Positions 46,842 through 56,024 of a stretch of 64,000 nt of DNA are shown piece after piece. The translations under genes and the position numbers were made by a program. Source of the DNA: Pedobacter sp. MC2016-24 (GTDB taxonomy: Bacteria; Bacteroidota; Bacteroidia; Sphingobacteriales; Sphingobacteriaceae). Numbering within the stretch: position 1 is the stretch's first letter; the number at the start of each line of letters is the position of its first letter. Below the pieces are notes generated by a model, which saw nothing but the letters and a program-made list of their open reading frames with translations, was not told where the DNA came from and did no database searches. The stretch covers positions 434,001 through 498,000 of the forward strand of contig NZ_JADFBX010000001.1 of the NCBI RefSeq assembly GCF_015223055.1, in the 5' to 3' direction.

Positions 46842-47408
46842 TTAATTCAAATTTGGGTCACTGGGAAAATTGCTCACATGTGCATATTTCGGTCCCAGAT
46901 TAATGATTACTTCCCGCCACAGGTTTTCTTCGTTATCCGAAAAAACAACATCGGCATGGTACTGATCTGACACGATCCAGGTATTCTCTTTCATTTCATT
47001 TTCCAGTTGTCCGGCAGCCCAGCCAGAATACCCGAGAAAGAACTTGATGTCTTCTGCTTTGATACTTTTATTTTGGATTAAAATCTTTAGCGTTTCAAAG
47101 TTACCACCCCAATAAATCCCCTTGCCTATTTCTTCGCCACCATTGAGCTGATCATAACAGCGGTGTATGAAGTGAACGGTATCCGTTTCTACCGGTCCAC
47201 CGAAGTAAACCGGGAAATCAGCATCGTCACCCATATCCGGGATTAAATCTTTTAGTAATAAAGCGCTGCGATGGTTCAGAATAAAACCCATGGTTCCCTC
47301 AGGTTGTTGATCGGTAAGCAACACTACCGCACGTTTAAAGTTTGGATCTAATAAAAATGGTTCGGAAATGAGTAATCTGCCTAAAGCAGGTTGTAACTGG
47401 CTTATCAT
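46842..47408 (-). CDS. YqgE/AlgH family protein (UPF0301)
   Basis: 188 residues: 'GRLLISEPFLLDPNFKRAVVLL', 'EGTMGFILNHRS', 'PVYFGGPVETDTVHFIH' and 'KFFLGYSGWAAGQLENEM' are the conserved UPF0301 blocks. Cytoplasmic; biochemical role not settled, though AlgH has been linked to regulation in Pseudomonas. Divergent from pdxH. Confidence 0.93.
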   Translation of the reverse strand: MISQLQPALGRLLISEPFLLDPNFKRAVVLLTDQQPEGTMGFILNHRSALLLKDLIPDMGDDADFPVYFGGPVETDTVHFIHRCYDQLNGGEEIGKGIYWGGNFETLKILIQNKSIKAEDIKFFLGYSGWAAGQLENEMKENTWIVSDQYHADVVFSDNEENLWREVIINLGPKYAHVSNFPSDPNLN

Positions 47409-47446
47409 TTTGGAAATTTAAGGATAAAAATAATTAAACTAAAACC

Positions 47447-47454
47447 TATTTTTG
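47447..47454 (+). promoter_or_regulatory. -7 box of pdxH, predicting a leaderless mRNA
   Basis: TATTTTTG matches TAnnTTTG and ends 3 nt before the ATG at 47458, so transcription would begin at or next to the start codon. Confidence 0.4.
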
Positions 47455-47457
47455 TAC

Positions 47458-48108
47458 ATGGATCTCAGCAAACAAGAATTACAGAATTTAAGACAAGATT
47501 ATAAAGCCGCACAACTGGCCGATCAGGACATTGACTCCAATCCATTTCAACAATTTGGGAAGTGGTTTGATGAGGCGGTAAAGGCACAGTTGTACGAACC
47601 GAATGTAATGACCCTGGCTACGGCAGACCGCTTCGGAAAGCCTTCAGCAAGAATTGTTTTATTGAAAGAATTTGACGAGAGTGGTTTTGTATTCTACACC
47701 AATTACAACAGTAAAAAAGGTCAGGATCTTGTTGAGAACCCTCAGGCATCACTGGTGTTTTTCTGGGCAGAACTGGAAAGACAGGTACGCATTGATGGAC
47801 TGGTGACTAAAGTTGACGCTGCGACAAGTGATGCTTACTTCCACTCCCGCCCTATCGGCAGCCAGATTGGGGCTACCGCGTCGCCACAAAGTAGTATATT
47901 GGACAGCAGATCATCGTTGGAAGAGAAGGTAGCCGAACTGACAAAAACCTTTGAAGGTAAGGAAATCCCGCGTCCTGAACATTGGGGCGGATACCTGATT
48001 GAACCAACCCATATTGAGTTTTGGCAAGGCAGGCCAAGCAGATTACACGATAGATTAAGCTATGACCTTATTGATGGCTCGTGGATTATTAATAGATTAG
48101 CGCCGTAA
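47458..48108 (+). CDS. pdxH: Pyridoxamine 5'-phosphate oxidase
   Basis: 216 residues from the ATG at 47458; an upstream TTG (47452) overlaps the promoter box and is not conserved. FMN-binding split-barrel with 'RIVLLKEFDESGFVFYTNYNSKKG', 'YFHSRPIGSQIGA' and 'EFWQGRPSRLHDR' (PNPOx C-terminal dimerisation segment). It oxidises PNP/PMP to PLP using oxygen. Followed 11 nt later by the hydroxyacyl-CoA dehydrogenase gene, so cotranscription is likely. Confidence 0.97.
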   Translation: MDLSKQELQNLRQDYKAAQLADQDIDSNPFQQFGKWFDEAVKAQLYEPNVMTLATADRFGKPSARIVLLKEFDESGFVFYTNYNSKKGQDLVENPQASLVFFWAELERQVRIDGLVTKVDAATSDAYFHSRPIGSQIGATASPQSSILDSRSSLEEKVAELTKTFEGKEIPRPEHWGGYLIEPTHIEFWQGRPSRLHDRLSYDLIDGSWIINRLAP

Positions 48109-48119
48109 AAAAACTAAAT

Positions 48120-49010
48120 ATGAAATTAATTGCAGTAATCGGCTCAGGTACTATGGGCAACGGTATAGCGCACACTTTTGCGCAATTTGGCTACCAGGTC
48201 AATCTGGTAGACATCAACAATGAAGCTCTGGAACGTGCATTGGGTACCATCAGCAAAAACCTGGACAGACAAGTGGCTAAAGGTGCAATCAGTGAAACGG
48301 ACAAAACCAACACGCTTAAGAACATCAATAGTTTTACAGATACAAAAGCGGGTGTTGAGGCTGCCGATCTGGTGGTTGAAGCGGCTACCGAGAACCTGGA
48401 ATTGAAACTAAAAATATTTAAAGACCTGGATACTTTTGCAAAGCCAGGGGCTATTCTGGCCAGTAATACTTCTTCAATATCCATCACTAAAATCGCTTCA
48501 GTAACCAATCGTGGTGACAAAGTGATTGGTATGCATTTTATGAATCCGGTTCCTGTGATGAAGCTGGTGGAAGTGATCAGGGGCTATGCCACCAGCGATG
48601 AGACCACAGCTCTGGTGATGGAACTTTCTGGAAAACTGGCTAAAGAACCTGTTGAAGTAAATGACTATCCTGGATTTGTAGCAAACCGGATTTTAATGCC
48701 GATGATTAATGAAGCCATATATACTTTATATGAGAACGTTGCCGGTGTTGCAGAAATCGATACCGTGATGAAATTGGGTATGGCACATCCGATGGGCCCA
48801 TTACAACTGGCCGATTTCATCGGTTTGGATGTATGTCTGGCCATATTGAAAGTATTACACGATGGCTTTGGCAATCCAAAATATGCACCTTGCCCCTTAC
48901 TGGTCAATATGGTTATTGCAGGCAATAAAGGCATCAAATCCGGTGAAGGTTTTTACAATTATGCCAATGGCCCTAAAGATGCCAAAGTAGCGGCCAAATT
49001 CGCCAAATAG
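48120..49010 (+). CDS. 3-hydroxybutyryl-CoA dehydrogenase family
   Basis: 296 residues: NAD-binding 'IAVIGSGTMGNGIAHTFAQ' (GxGxxG), catalytic His region 'VIGMHFMNPVPVMKLVEVI', and the C-terminal dimerisation domain ('PMGPLQLADFIGLDVCL'). It oxidises (S)-3-hydroxyacyl-CoA to 3-oxoacyl-CoA in butyrate metabolism or beta-oxidation. It follows pdxH by 11 nt and precedes ruvB, so context does not specify the pathway. Confidence 0.93.
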   Translation: MKLIAVIGSGTMGNGIAHTFAQFGYQVNLVDINNEALERALGTISKNLDRQVAKGAISETDKTNTLKNINSFTDTKAGVEAADLVVEAATENLELKLKIFKDLDTFAKPGAILASNTSSISITKIASVTNRGDKVIGMHFMNPVPVMKLVEVIRGYATSDETTALVMELSGKLAKEPVEVNDYPGFVANRILMPMINEAIYTLYENVAGVAEIDTVMKLGMAHPMGPLQLADFIGLDVCLAILKVLHDGFGNPKYAPCPLLVNMVIAGNKGIKSGEGFYNYANGPKDAKVAAKFAK

Positions 49011-49033
49011 ATACAATTGCAAGCCTTTTATAC

Positions 49034-49041
49034 TAACTTTA
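49034..49041 (+). promoter_or_regulatory. Candidate -7 box of ruvB
   Basis: TAACTTTA (one mismatch to TAnnTTTG) ends 4 nt before the ATG at 49046, with TTG about 14 nt upstream. It predicts a near-leaderless transcript. Confidence 0.35.
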
Positions 49042-49045
49042 CCCC

Positions 49046-50068
49046 ATGAACGAAAATCTGGATCCATCTTCTGAAAGTTTATCGCCTATTGAACGTGATA
49101 TTGAAAAAGTATTGCGCCCTCAGGCTTTTGACGATTTTACCGGACAGGAGAAGGTGATGGAAAACCTGAAGATCTTTGTTCAGGCAGCAAAACTCAGGGG
49201 CGAGCCTTTGGATCACGTCTTGTTACATGGCCCTCCGGGTTTGGGTAAAACTACCCTCTCCTACATCATTGCCAATGAAATGGGTGTGGGGATTAAAGTA
49301 ACTTCCGGCCCTGTATTGGATAAGCCTGGTGATCTGGCAGGACTATTGACCGGATTAGAAGCTGGCGATATCCTGTTTATTGACGAGATACACCGATTGA
49401 GTCCGCTCGTGGAAGAGTATTTGTACTCTGCTATGGAGGATTTTAAAATTGACATTATGCTCGAGAGCGGGCCCAACGCCCGCTCTGTACAAATAGGATT
49501 AAATCCTTTTACCCTAGTAGGTGCTACTACCCGCTCAGGTTTGTTGACAGCACCGCTTCGGGCCAGGTTTGGGATCAATTCCAGACTGGCCTATTATGAT
49601 GCGAAACTCTTAACCACGATTGTATTGAGGTCTTCAGAGATTTTAAAAACACCGATTACCGACGAGGGTGCTTATGAAATTGCTCGCAGAAGTCGTGGTA
49701 CACCACGTATTGCCAATGCTTTATTGAGGAGAACACGCGATTTTGCGCAGATTAAAGGAACCGGCGAGATTGATACCAATATCGCACGATATGCTTTGAA
49801 GGCATTGAATGTAGATGAGCATGGACTGGATGAAATGGACAATAAGATCCTGGTCACAATAATCGATAAGTTCAAGGGCGGTCCGGTCGGTTTAAAAACG
49901 ATCGCTACAGCAGTAGGCGAAGATGAAGGTACAATTGAAGAAGTTTATGAACCATTCCTGATTCAGGAAGGCTTTTTAATGCGTACTTCCAGAGGACGTG
50001 AAGTCACCGAAGCTGCGTATAAACATTTACAAAAGAATTTTCCGGGACAAACAGGAAAATTATTCTAA
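49046..50068 (+). CDS. ruvB: Holliday junction branch-migration ATPase RuvB
   Basis: 340 residues: Walker A '[13 protein letters not shown]' (61-73), '[23 protein letters not shown]' Walker B and RuvB signature, '[19 protein letters not shown]' sensor 1, and the C-terminal winged helix. Motor of the RuvAB complex; RuvA and RuvC are not in the window. Confidence 0.98.
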   Translation: MNENLDPSSESLSPIERDIEKVLRPQAFDDFTGQEKVMENLKIFVQAAKLRGEPLDHVLLHGPPGLGKTTLSYIIANEMGVGIKVTSGPVLDKPGDLAGLLTGLEAGDILFIDEIHRLSPLVEEYLYSAMEDFKIDIMLESGPNARSVQIGLNPFTLVGATTRSGLLTAPLRARFGINSRLAYYDAKLLTTIVLRSSEILKTPITDEGAYEIARRSRGTPRIANALLRRTRDFAQIKGTGEIDTNIARYALKALNVDEHGLDEMDNKILVTIIDKFKGGPVGLKTIATAVGEDEGTIEEVYEPFLIQEGFLMRTSRGREVTEAAYKHLQKNFPGQTGKLF

Positions 50069-50109
50069 ATTTAGTTAGTCCTAAGGATGAAATAAATTTA
50101 GATCAGCTC

Positions 50110-51303
50110 ATGAAAATCATTAACGCCTTAATTTTATCTTGCTTAATCTCAACATCCTGCTTTTGCTTTGCACAAAATGGTAAAAAAGGATATCAAATAG
50201 TCGGCGATGTTAAAAATATTCCTTCAAATTGGGTTTATTTAAAATTGATGAAAAGGGATCAGAAAAACAAGCTTTATTGGCCTACTATCGATTCGGCCTG
50301 CGTGCTGAATGGAAAATTCAGTTTGCATAGAGATACTATTTTGGCAGATCCAGGCTGGGCATCCAGCATAAGCTACAAAGATTCGACCAGCAAGAAACAA
50401 ACCCAACTTTACTTCAGAAGTCCTTATTTAAAAAATGGTAAAGCTTCCTCACATGGTAGCTTTATTTTAGAAAATGCGGATATATTCATTGATGGTGATT
50501 TAAGAAATAATAAAGATGTATCTATCAAAGGATCAAAAGAAACCGACTTCAGTATGCAGTATGGGCTCATTTATCCACCGTCTATATACATTATTAATAA
50601 AAAGATAGATTCGTTAAAAACGATATCAGCAACAGAAAAATTAGCTCTGGCAGAGGCAGAACGCACTGAAATGCTTAAAGACTTTAAAAAGACGTTTAAG
50701 CAGATCATTGCTGACAATAGTAATGTATGGATGGCCTTACTTAATACTTATGAATATGCAGATTATTTCAGCCTTGCGGAGTTAGAAGAAATGGCGGCTA
50801 TTTTCAATAAGGAACTCATGAAAGGGCCAACAGGTCAAAAATTGAGCACCTACATTGCTCAAAGTAAAATCCTCCTTACAGACCAAATCTTTCCGGCCTT
50901 TAGTTATGTCGATGCTACAAAAAAGAAATTTAATTTGAATGATGTAAAAGGCAAAAAAGGAACACTGGTCGTTTTCTGGGCCAGCTGGTGCGGGCCATGT
51001 CGTGCAGAAATTCCGGAACTCAAAACCTTTTATGCTGAATATAAAAATAAAGGCATAAAGCTACTGAGTATCTCTATAGACCATGATATAGCCGATTGGA
51101 AAAAAGCGCTTAATCGCGAACAAATGCCCTGGGTTAATTTATCCAACTTACCTGGTGATTATAAGGAGATTACCTCAAAATATAACATAAAATATATACC
51201 TGCAATGTTTCTTCTAGATGGAAATAATAAACTTGTACTGGTGAATCCAAACGATTTCAAACTTGTTAAAGAAAAAGTATCGGATATTGTAAAAGGTGAT
51301 TGA
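50110..51303 (+). CDS. TlpA-like periplasmic thioredoxin with N-terminal DUF4369-like domain
   Basis: 397 residues. Signal peptide (to ~21, 'SCFCFAQ'), an N-terminal beta domain (~28-140) like the DUF4369 module common in Bacteroidota, a helical linker, and a C-terminal thioredoxin domain (~265-397) with active-site 'WASWCGPC' (C294, C297) and cis-Pro segment 'IKYIPAMFLLDG'. Likely a periplasmic disulfide reductase or thiol chaperone. Clearly intact. Confidence 0.9.
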   Translation: MKIINALILSCLISTSCFCFAQNGKKGYQIVGDVKNIPSNWVYLKLMKRDQKNKLYWPTIDSACVLNGKFSLHRDTILADPGWASSISYKDSTSKKQTQLYFRSPYLKNGKASSHGSFILENADIFIDGDLRNNKDVSIKGSKETDFSMQYGLIYPPSIYIINKKIDSLKTISATEKLALAEAERTEMLKDFKKTFKQIIADNSNVWMALLNTYEYADYFSLAELEEMAAIFNKELMKGPTGQKLSTYIAQSKILLTDQIFPAFSYVDATKKKFNLNDVKGKKGTLVVFWASWCGPCRAEIPELKTFYAEYKNKGIKLLSISIDHDIADWKKALNREQMPWVNLSNLPGDYKEITSKYNIKYIPAMFLLDGNNKLVLVNPNDFKLVKEKVSDIVKGD

Positions 51304-51339
51304 GCAAACTTTTAAGCCTCTTTTCTGTTTCAAATAAGC

Positions 51340-51347
51340 TAAATTTG
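51340..51347 (+). promoter_or_regulatory. -7 box of the GNAT-nitrilase gene, predicting a leaderless mRNA
   Basis: TAAATTTG (TAnnTTTG) ends 5 nt before the ATG at 51353. Confidence 0.4.
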
Positions 51348-51352
51348 CCAAT

Positions 51353-52861
51353 ATGAATATTGAAACCAGAAAACTTACTTTAGAAGATTATGATGATCTC
51401 AAGGAATCCATGCAACAGGCATATGATACTTTGGGTGGCCAGATCTGGAGTAAGGTTACGATTGCAAAACTCTTGAAACTATTTCCGGAAGGACAGTTAT
51501 GCATAGCTGTTGACGAAAAAGTGGTAGCCTGTTCCTTAGCTATCATTGTAGATTACGATGAATATGGTGACAAACATACTTATCAGATGATTACCGGAGC
51601 CTATACATTTTCCACCCACGACCCAAATGGAGATACCTTATATGGAATAGAAATCTTTGTTTCACCGGAATACCGTGGGTTGCGTTTAGGCAGGCGACTA
51701 TACGAAGCACGTAAAGAGCTCTGTGAAAGTTTAAATTTAAAAAGTATCATTGCCGGCGGACGTATTCCAGGTTATCATGAATATGCGGATAAACTGAGTC
51801 CAAGGCAATATATTGATAAAGTTAAAGCCAAGGAGCTCTACGATCCTACTCTGACTTTTCAAATATCTAATGACTTCCACGTCAGGAAAGTGCTCAAGAA
51901 TTATCTTCCCGGCGATCATGAGTCTAAAGAATTTGCTACGCTGATTGAATGGAACAATATCTATTACCAGGGGATCGATGCGTCTGCACGTTCAGCAAAA
52001 ACCATAAGAATAGGTCTGGTGCAATGGCAAATGCGCTTATTCCCTGATATAGAAGCATTTTATGAACAAGTTGAGTTTTTTGTAGATGCGGTAAGCGGTT
52101 ACAAATCAGATTTCATCATGTTTCCGGAATTTTTCAATACCCCATTGCTGCAGCCTTATAACCATTTACCAGAAATGGAGGCCATGCGTAAACTTGCGGA
52201 TCAGACAGCGGAAATTGTTGAACGCATACAAGCTTATGCGCTTTCCTATAACGTAAACATCATATCAGGAAGCATGCCTGTTGTTGAAAACAACAAATTG
52301 TACAATGTAACTTACCTATGCCATAGAAGTGGTAAAACCGATGAGTACAGAAAAATCCACATCACCCCGAATGAACAAAAATATTATGGTATGGTTGGCG
52401 GTGATAAAATCAAAGTATTTGATACGGATTGTGGTAAAATAGGCATACTGATCTGTTATGATGTCGAGTTCCCCGAGCTGAGCAGAATATTAGCAGATCA
52501 AGGCATGCAAATGCTATTTGTACCTTTCCTCACCGATACACAAAACGGCTACACCAGGGTAAGGCATTGCGCGCAGGCAAGAGCGATTGAAAATGAGTGT
52601 TACGTAGCGATTGCGGGTTGCGTGGGTAACCTACCTAAGGTAAATAACATGGATATCCAATTCGCACAGTCGGCCGTCTTTACCCCTTCCGACTTTGCTT
52701 TCCCGACCAATGCGGTAAAAGCGGAAACTACTCCAAATACTGAAATGATGCTGGTTGTTGATGTAGATCTCCACCTCCTGGATGAACTTCACCATTTCGG
52801 AACTGTCAAAATATTAAAAGACAGGCGTAAAGACCTGTACGAAGTGAAACTACTGAAATAG
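51353..52861 (+). CDS. GNAT acetyltransferase-nitrilase fusion (carbon-nitrogen hydrolase)
   Basis: 502 residues in two domains. Residues ~1-200: GNAT fold ('EIFVSPEYRGLRLGRRLY', the acetyl-CoA motif A equivalent). Residues ~215-495: nitrilase/CN hydrolase with the complete catalytic triad E259 ('FPEFF'), K334 ('YRKIHITP') and C368 ('GILICYDVEFPE'). The natural substrate is unknown; related fusions are widespread and some nitrilase homologues repair metabolites or cleave amides. Cytoplasmic. Followed by a strong terminator. Confidence 0.92.
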   Translation: MNIETRKLTLEDYDDLKESMQQAYDTLGGQIWSKVTIAKLLKLFPEGQLCIAVDEKVVACSLAIIVDYDEYGDKHTYQMITGAYTFSTHDPNGDTLYGIEIFVSPEYRGLRLGRRLYEARKELCESLNLKSIIAGGRIPGYHEYADKLSPRQYIDKVKAKELYDPTLTFQISNDFHVRKVLKNYLPGDHESKEFATLIEWNNIYYQGIDASARSAKTIRIGLVQWQMRLFPDIEAFYEQVEFFVDAVSGYKSDFIMFPEFFNTPLLQPYNHLPEMEAMRKLADQTAEIVERIQAYALSYNVNIISGSMPVVENNKLYNVTYLCHRSGKTDEYRKIHITPNEQKYYGMVGGDKIKVFDTDCGKIGILICYDVEFPELSRILADQGMQMLFVPFLTDTQNGYTRVRHCAQARAIENECYVAIAGCVGNLPKVNNMDIQFAQSAVFTPSDFAFPTNAVKAETTPNTEMMLVVDVDLHLLDELHHFGTVKILKDRRKDLYEVKLLK

Positions 52862-52879
52862 CGCTTCGCTAAAAAACAT

Positions 52880-52905
52880 AAAGGGGGCAATTAAATGCCC
52901 CCTTT
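52880..52905. terminator. Intrinsic terminator after the GNAT-nitrilase gene
   Basis: AAAGGGGGCA (52880-52889) pairs with TGCCCCCTTT (52896-52905), a strong GC stem between converging genes. Confidence 0.85.
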
Positions 52906-52914
52906 GCTATTGTG

Positions 52915-53124
52915 TTATTTGCGGAATACAAACCAATAGATCAGCAGTGCAATGACCAATACTGGAATTAACCACTTCATGACGGGCCCAGCACCACGAT
53001 CGTTATATTCTTCAACCGCCTGAGGTGATGGCCCCGGATCATTTTCATGCTCTGCATAATCATGCTCAATCGGTTTGTGCGGTTGGTTTGGATCTTCTGT
53101 ATGTTTCGATTCTGTATTTTCCAT
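52915..53124 (-). CDS. Small tail-anchored membrane protein
   Basis: 69 residues from the ATG at 53124, chosen because the acidic/His-rich start '[17 protein letters not shown]' reads as a real N-terminus and longer in-frame versions run into the divergent queG gene. Polar N-terminal ~45 residues, then one transmembrane helix '[19 protein letters not shown]' and 'RK' at the end: N-in-cytoplasm tail-anchored topology. Function unknown. It is divergent from queG. Confidence 0.7.
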   Translation of the reverse strand: MENTESKHTEDPNQPHKPIEHDYAEHENDPGPSPQAVEEYNDRGAGPVMKWLIPVLVIALLIYWFVFRK

Positions 53125-53189
53125 GGTTGTAATTTTTAGGTGCACTTTAATAACAACGCGCAATCTAAATGGTTTTCCGACACAAAGCT

Positions 53190-53197
53190 TATCTTTG
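53190..53197 (+). promoter_or_regulatory. -7 box of queG, predicting a leaderless mRNA
   Basis: TATCTTTG (exact TAnnTTTG) ends 6 nt before the ATG at 53204. Confidence 0.45.
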
Positions 53198-53203
53198 TAC
53201 CCA

Positions 53204-54139
53204 ATGTATAACAATGCCGCGAAATACAGTGAGTTGATTAAAGCAGAAGCCATCAGACTAGGCTTTATGCAATGCGGTATTGCCAAGGCAGACTTTCTGG
53301 AAGAAGAAGCGCCGAGATTGGAAAAATGGCTCAAACAGGAACGTCACGGTCAAATGGGCTATATGGAAAATCATTTTGACAAAAGGCTGGATCCGAGGCT
53401 CTTGGTAGAAGGGGCCAGATCCGTCATTTCCTTAAGTCTCAATTATTTTCCTGAACAGAAACAAACAGATCCCAATGCACCTAAGATTTCTAAATATGCT
53501 TATGGCACGGATTACCACCAGGTAATCAAAGACAAACTCTTTGAATTACTCAACTTTATAAAATCAGAAATTGGTGAGGTGGCTGGCCGGGCATTTGTTG
53601 ACTCTGCTCCGGTGCTGGACCGCGCCTGGGCCAAACGTTCCGGCATTGGCTGGATTGGTAAGAACAGCAACCTGATCAATAAAAAAAGTGGTTCCTTCTT
53701 TTTCCTTGCGGAGCTGATCATCGATCTGGAACTCTCATATGACCTGCCCTTTGCCACTGATCATTGCGGAACCTGTACGAAATGTATTGATGCCTGCCCC
53801 ACTGAGGCCATCATCTCTCCGTATGTCATTGATGCAAAGAAATGCATTTCGTATCTGACCATAGAATTGCGTGAAGAAATTGATACCGGATTTAAAGATA
53901 AAATGCAAAACTGGATATTTGGCTGCGACATCTGTCAGGATGTGTGCCCATGGAACCGCTTTTCAGCACCACATACCGAACCTGCTTTCCAGCCCAATGC
54001 GCAATTGCTTCAAATGAAGAAAGAAGATTGGTTAGACATCACGGAAGATGTATTTAAAACCATTTTTAAGAATTCAGCGGTGAAAAGAACTAAATTTAAG
54101 GGTTTAACCCGTAATATTGATTTTCTTAAAACCAGTTAG
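53204..54139 (+). CDS. queG: Epoxyqueuosine reductase
   Basis: 311 residues from the ATG at 53204; upstream in-frame codons precede the promoter box and are not conserved. Cobalamin-dependent reductase core ('[20 protein letters not shown]', '[13 protein letters not shown]') and two [4Fe-4S] motifs '[16 protein letters not shown]' and '[10 protein letters not shown]'. Last step of queuosine synthesis in tRNA. It converges with the M1 peptidase gene. Confidence 0.96.
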   Translation: MYNNAAKYSELIKAEAIRLGFMQCGIAKADFLEEEAPRLEKWLKQERHGQMGYMENHFDKRLDPRLLVEGARSVISLSLNYFPEQKQTDPNAPKISKYAYGTDYHQVIKDKLFELLNFIKSEIGEVAGRAFVDSAPVLDRAWAKRSGIGWIGKNSNLINKKSGSFFFLAELIIDLELSYDLPFATDHCGTCTKCIDACPTEAIISPYVIDAKKCISYLTIELREEIDTGFKDKMQNWIFGCDICQDVCPWNRFSAPHTEPAFQPNAQLLQMKKEDWLDITEDVFKTIFKNSAVKRTKFKGLTRNIDFLKTS

Positions 54140-54141
54140 CT

Positions 54142-56013
54142 TCATCTGACATTGAAGACATTATCCGACAGATCTTTGTCGGGGATCAATGCCGACCCCA
54201 GACTGACACGTTTCAATTTTTTAGTTCCTGGAGCATCAATCTGTACAAAATGACTGGCATGTTCCCAGATTCCAATGTTCCGGTTTATATTTTCGGTTGA
54301 ACCGTCCTCATATTCAAGCGCCAAAACCACGGGCATTGGTCTTTTGCTTTTATTTTCGACCTGAATACTGTAACCCCCCGTATTTTTAACCACATTACTG
54401 ATCCCCATATCGGTTGCACCATCTTCAAAGAACCAGCGCTTCCAAAACCAGTTCAGATTTTTCCCTGAGCCTTCGTTCATACTATTAAAGAAGTCGTAAG
54501 GCATCGGGTGTTTACCCTGCCATTGTGTGATATAATGGTGCAGTGCCTTAGTAAATAAAGGTTTACCCAAATAATCCATAACAAATAAATAGCCCAGTCC
54601 GGGCTTTGGATAATTATTGGTCATGGTGATTCCACGTGGCAAATCGGGGGTTAAAGTCATGATCGGCAGGTCTTCCTCCGTGCCGGAAATCTGGGCAGTC
54701 TCATTCAGGCCGAAAGTATCGGTAATGGTGCTGTCGATCATTGGGCTCAATAACCACTCACCTATCGTGGCCCAGCCCTCGTCCATCCAGGCATATTTGG
54801 TTTCATTCGTACCCATGTAAAAAGGAAACATGGTGTGAAAAATCTCATGAACCGTTAAATAAATAGCGTCCTCCCGCTTTTCCACAGGATTATCATTTAC
54901 CATCATTGGATATTCCATCTGGTCAAGCCCGTCAAATACCGTTTCATGAGGATATGGGAATGGCCATTTCGGAAAATGATGACTCATCAGATGCACTGTT
55001 TTTTTACTGAAGTCGATCACTTCATAATAATCTTGATGGATGGGATTAAAAGCGGCATCTACCCGTGTTCTACGCCCGGTTAGTGAGTCGACCACCACAC
55101 TGCTGGATTTCCATAAATAATGGTTACTCGTTGCAAATACAAAATCAGTTACATTTCGGGCATCAAACTTAAAAGTATTGTATTCATGATCCGAAGTAGC
55201 TGTCTTATTTTGAAGATCAAGTGCTGAAATGACATCTACAACTTCATCGCTTCCTTCTGCTTGTTTAATCTGGGCAGCGACATCCGGGTTCAGCACCTCT
55301 TTTGTGTTTAACAAATCACCCGTGGCCCAGATCACATAACCTTTAGGTACGGTAATGGCAGCTTTAAAATTACAAAAGTCGTTGTAAAACTCCTCTTCTC
55401 CGGTATATGGATATTTATTCCAACCATCCAAATCATCATAAACTGCGATTCTTGGGAAGAAGTAAGCAATAAAATGCGCACTGTCATTCACCTGACCAGT
55501 GCGCATATGAGATCCTTTATTTAAGATATAACTGTAATTCAGTTTTATTTTCAGACTTTTTCCTGGGAGTAAGGCCGGAATCTCCAGGTGCATATTGGTA
55601 CCGTCCATTACGAACCTCGACTCGCTTACAGCTTTCCCATTCAGTTGCATGGCCGAAATTTTAACGCCATCACCCTGGTCTGCATTGGCAATCCGTGTTT
55701 TAACCGGCACGCCTTTTTTATAAAGATTTGGATACAACTTAAACCAAAGTTGCTGGAGTGTATCCGGACTGTTGTTTAAGTAAACCACATCTGCTGTACC
55801 GTCCAAAAGGCGCGTTTCAGGATTAAAACTTACTTTCAGTGCATAATCTGCCGTATTTTGCCAGTATTTAGCACCTGGTTTACCACTGCTGCTCCGGGTT
55901 CCACGGGTATAAGCAGATTGGATCTTTGCAGGTATCGGCAATTGATTCTGCTGGGCGAATGCAGTGGCAGATAGCATTAAAAGTAATGCACCTACAACAG
56001 TTTTCTTCATCAT
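54142..56013 (-). CDS. M1-family zinc metallopeptidase
   Basis: 623 residues, secreted (signal to ~20, 'SATAFAQ'). An N-terminal beta saddle (~50-270) precedes a thermolysin-like domain with H389-E390-x-x-H393 and E412 in 'MDEGWAT', giving the M1 spacing HExxH-x18-E. The exopeptidase motif GxMEN appears altered: 'DQMEYPMM'. Probably an envelope aminopeptidase. It follows the exonuclease gene by 11 nt in one operon. Confidence 0.9.
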   Translation of the reverse strand: MMKKTVVGALLLMLSATAFAQQNQLPIPAKIQSAYTRGTRSSSGKPGAKYWQNTADYALKVSFNPETRLLDGTADVVYLNNSPDTLQQLWFKLYPNLYKKGVPVKTRIANADQGDGVKISAMQLNGKAVSESRFVMDGTNMHLEIPALLPGKSLKIKLNYSYILNKGSHMRTGQVNDSAHFIAYFFPRIAVYDDLDGWNKYPYTGEEEFYNDFCNFKAAITVPKGYVIWATGDLLNTKEVLNPDVAAQIKQAEGSDEVVDVISALDLQNKTATSDHEYNTFKFDARNVTDFVFATSNHYLWKSSSVVVDSLTGRRTRVDAAFNPIHQDYYEVIDFSKKTVHLMSHHFPKWPFPYPHETVFDGLDQMEYPMMVNDNPVEKREDAIYLTVHEIFHTMFPFYMGTNETKYAWMDEGWATIGEWLLSPMIDSTITDTFGLNETAQISGTEEDLPIMTLTPDLPRGITMTNNYPKPGLGYLFVMDYLGKPLFTKALHHYITQWQGKHPMPYDFFNSMNEGSGKNLNWFWKRWFFEDGATDMGISNVVKNTGGYSIQVENKSKRPMPVVLALEYEDGSTENINRNIGIWEHASHFVQIDAPGTKKLKRVSLGSALIPDKDLSDNVFNVR

Positions 56014-56024
56014 CAGGAATTGGT

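Noticed and set aside
53125..53334. N-terminal extension of the small tail-anchored protein
   Set aside because: It overlaps the queG coding start on the other strand; the ATG at 53124 gives a natural N-terminus.
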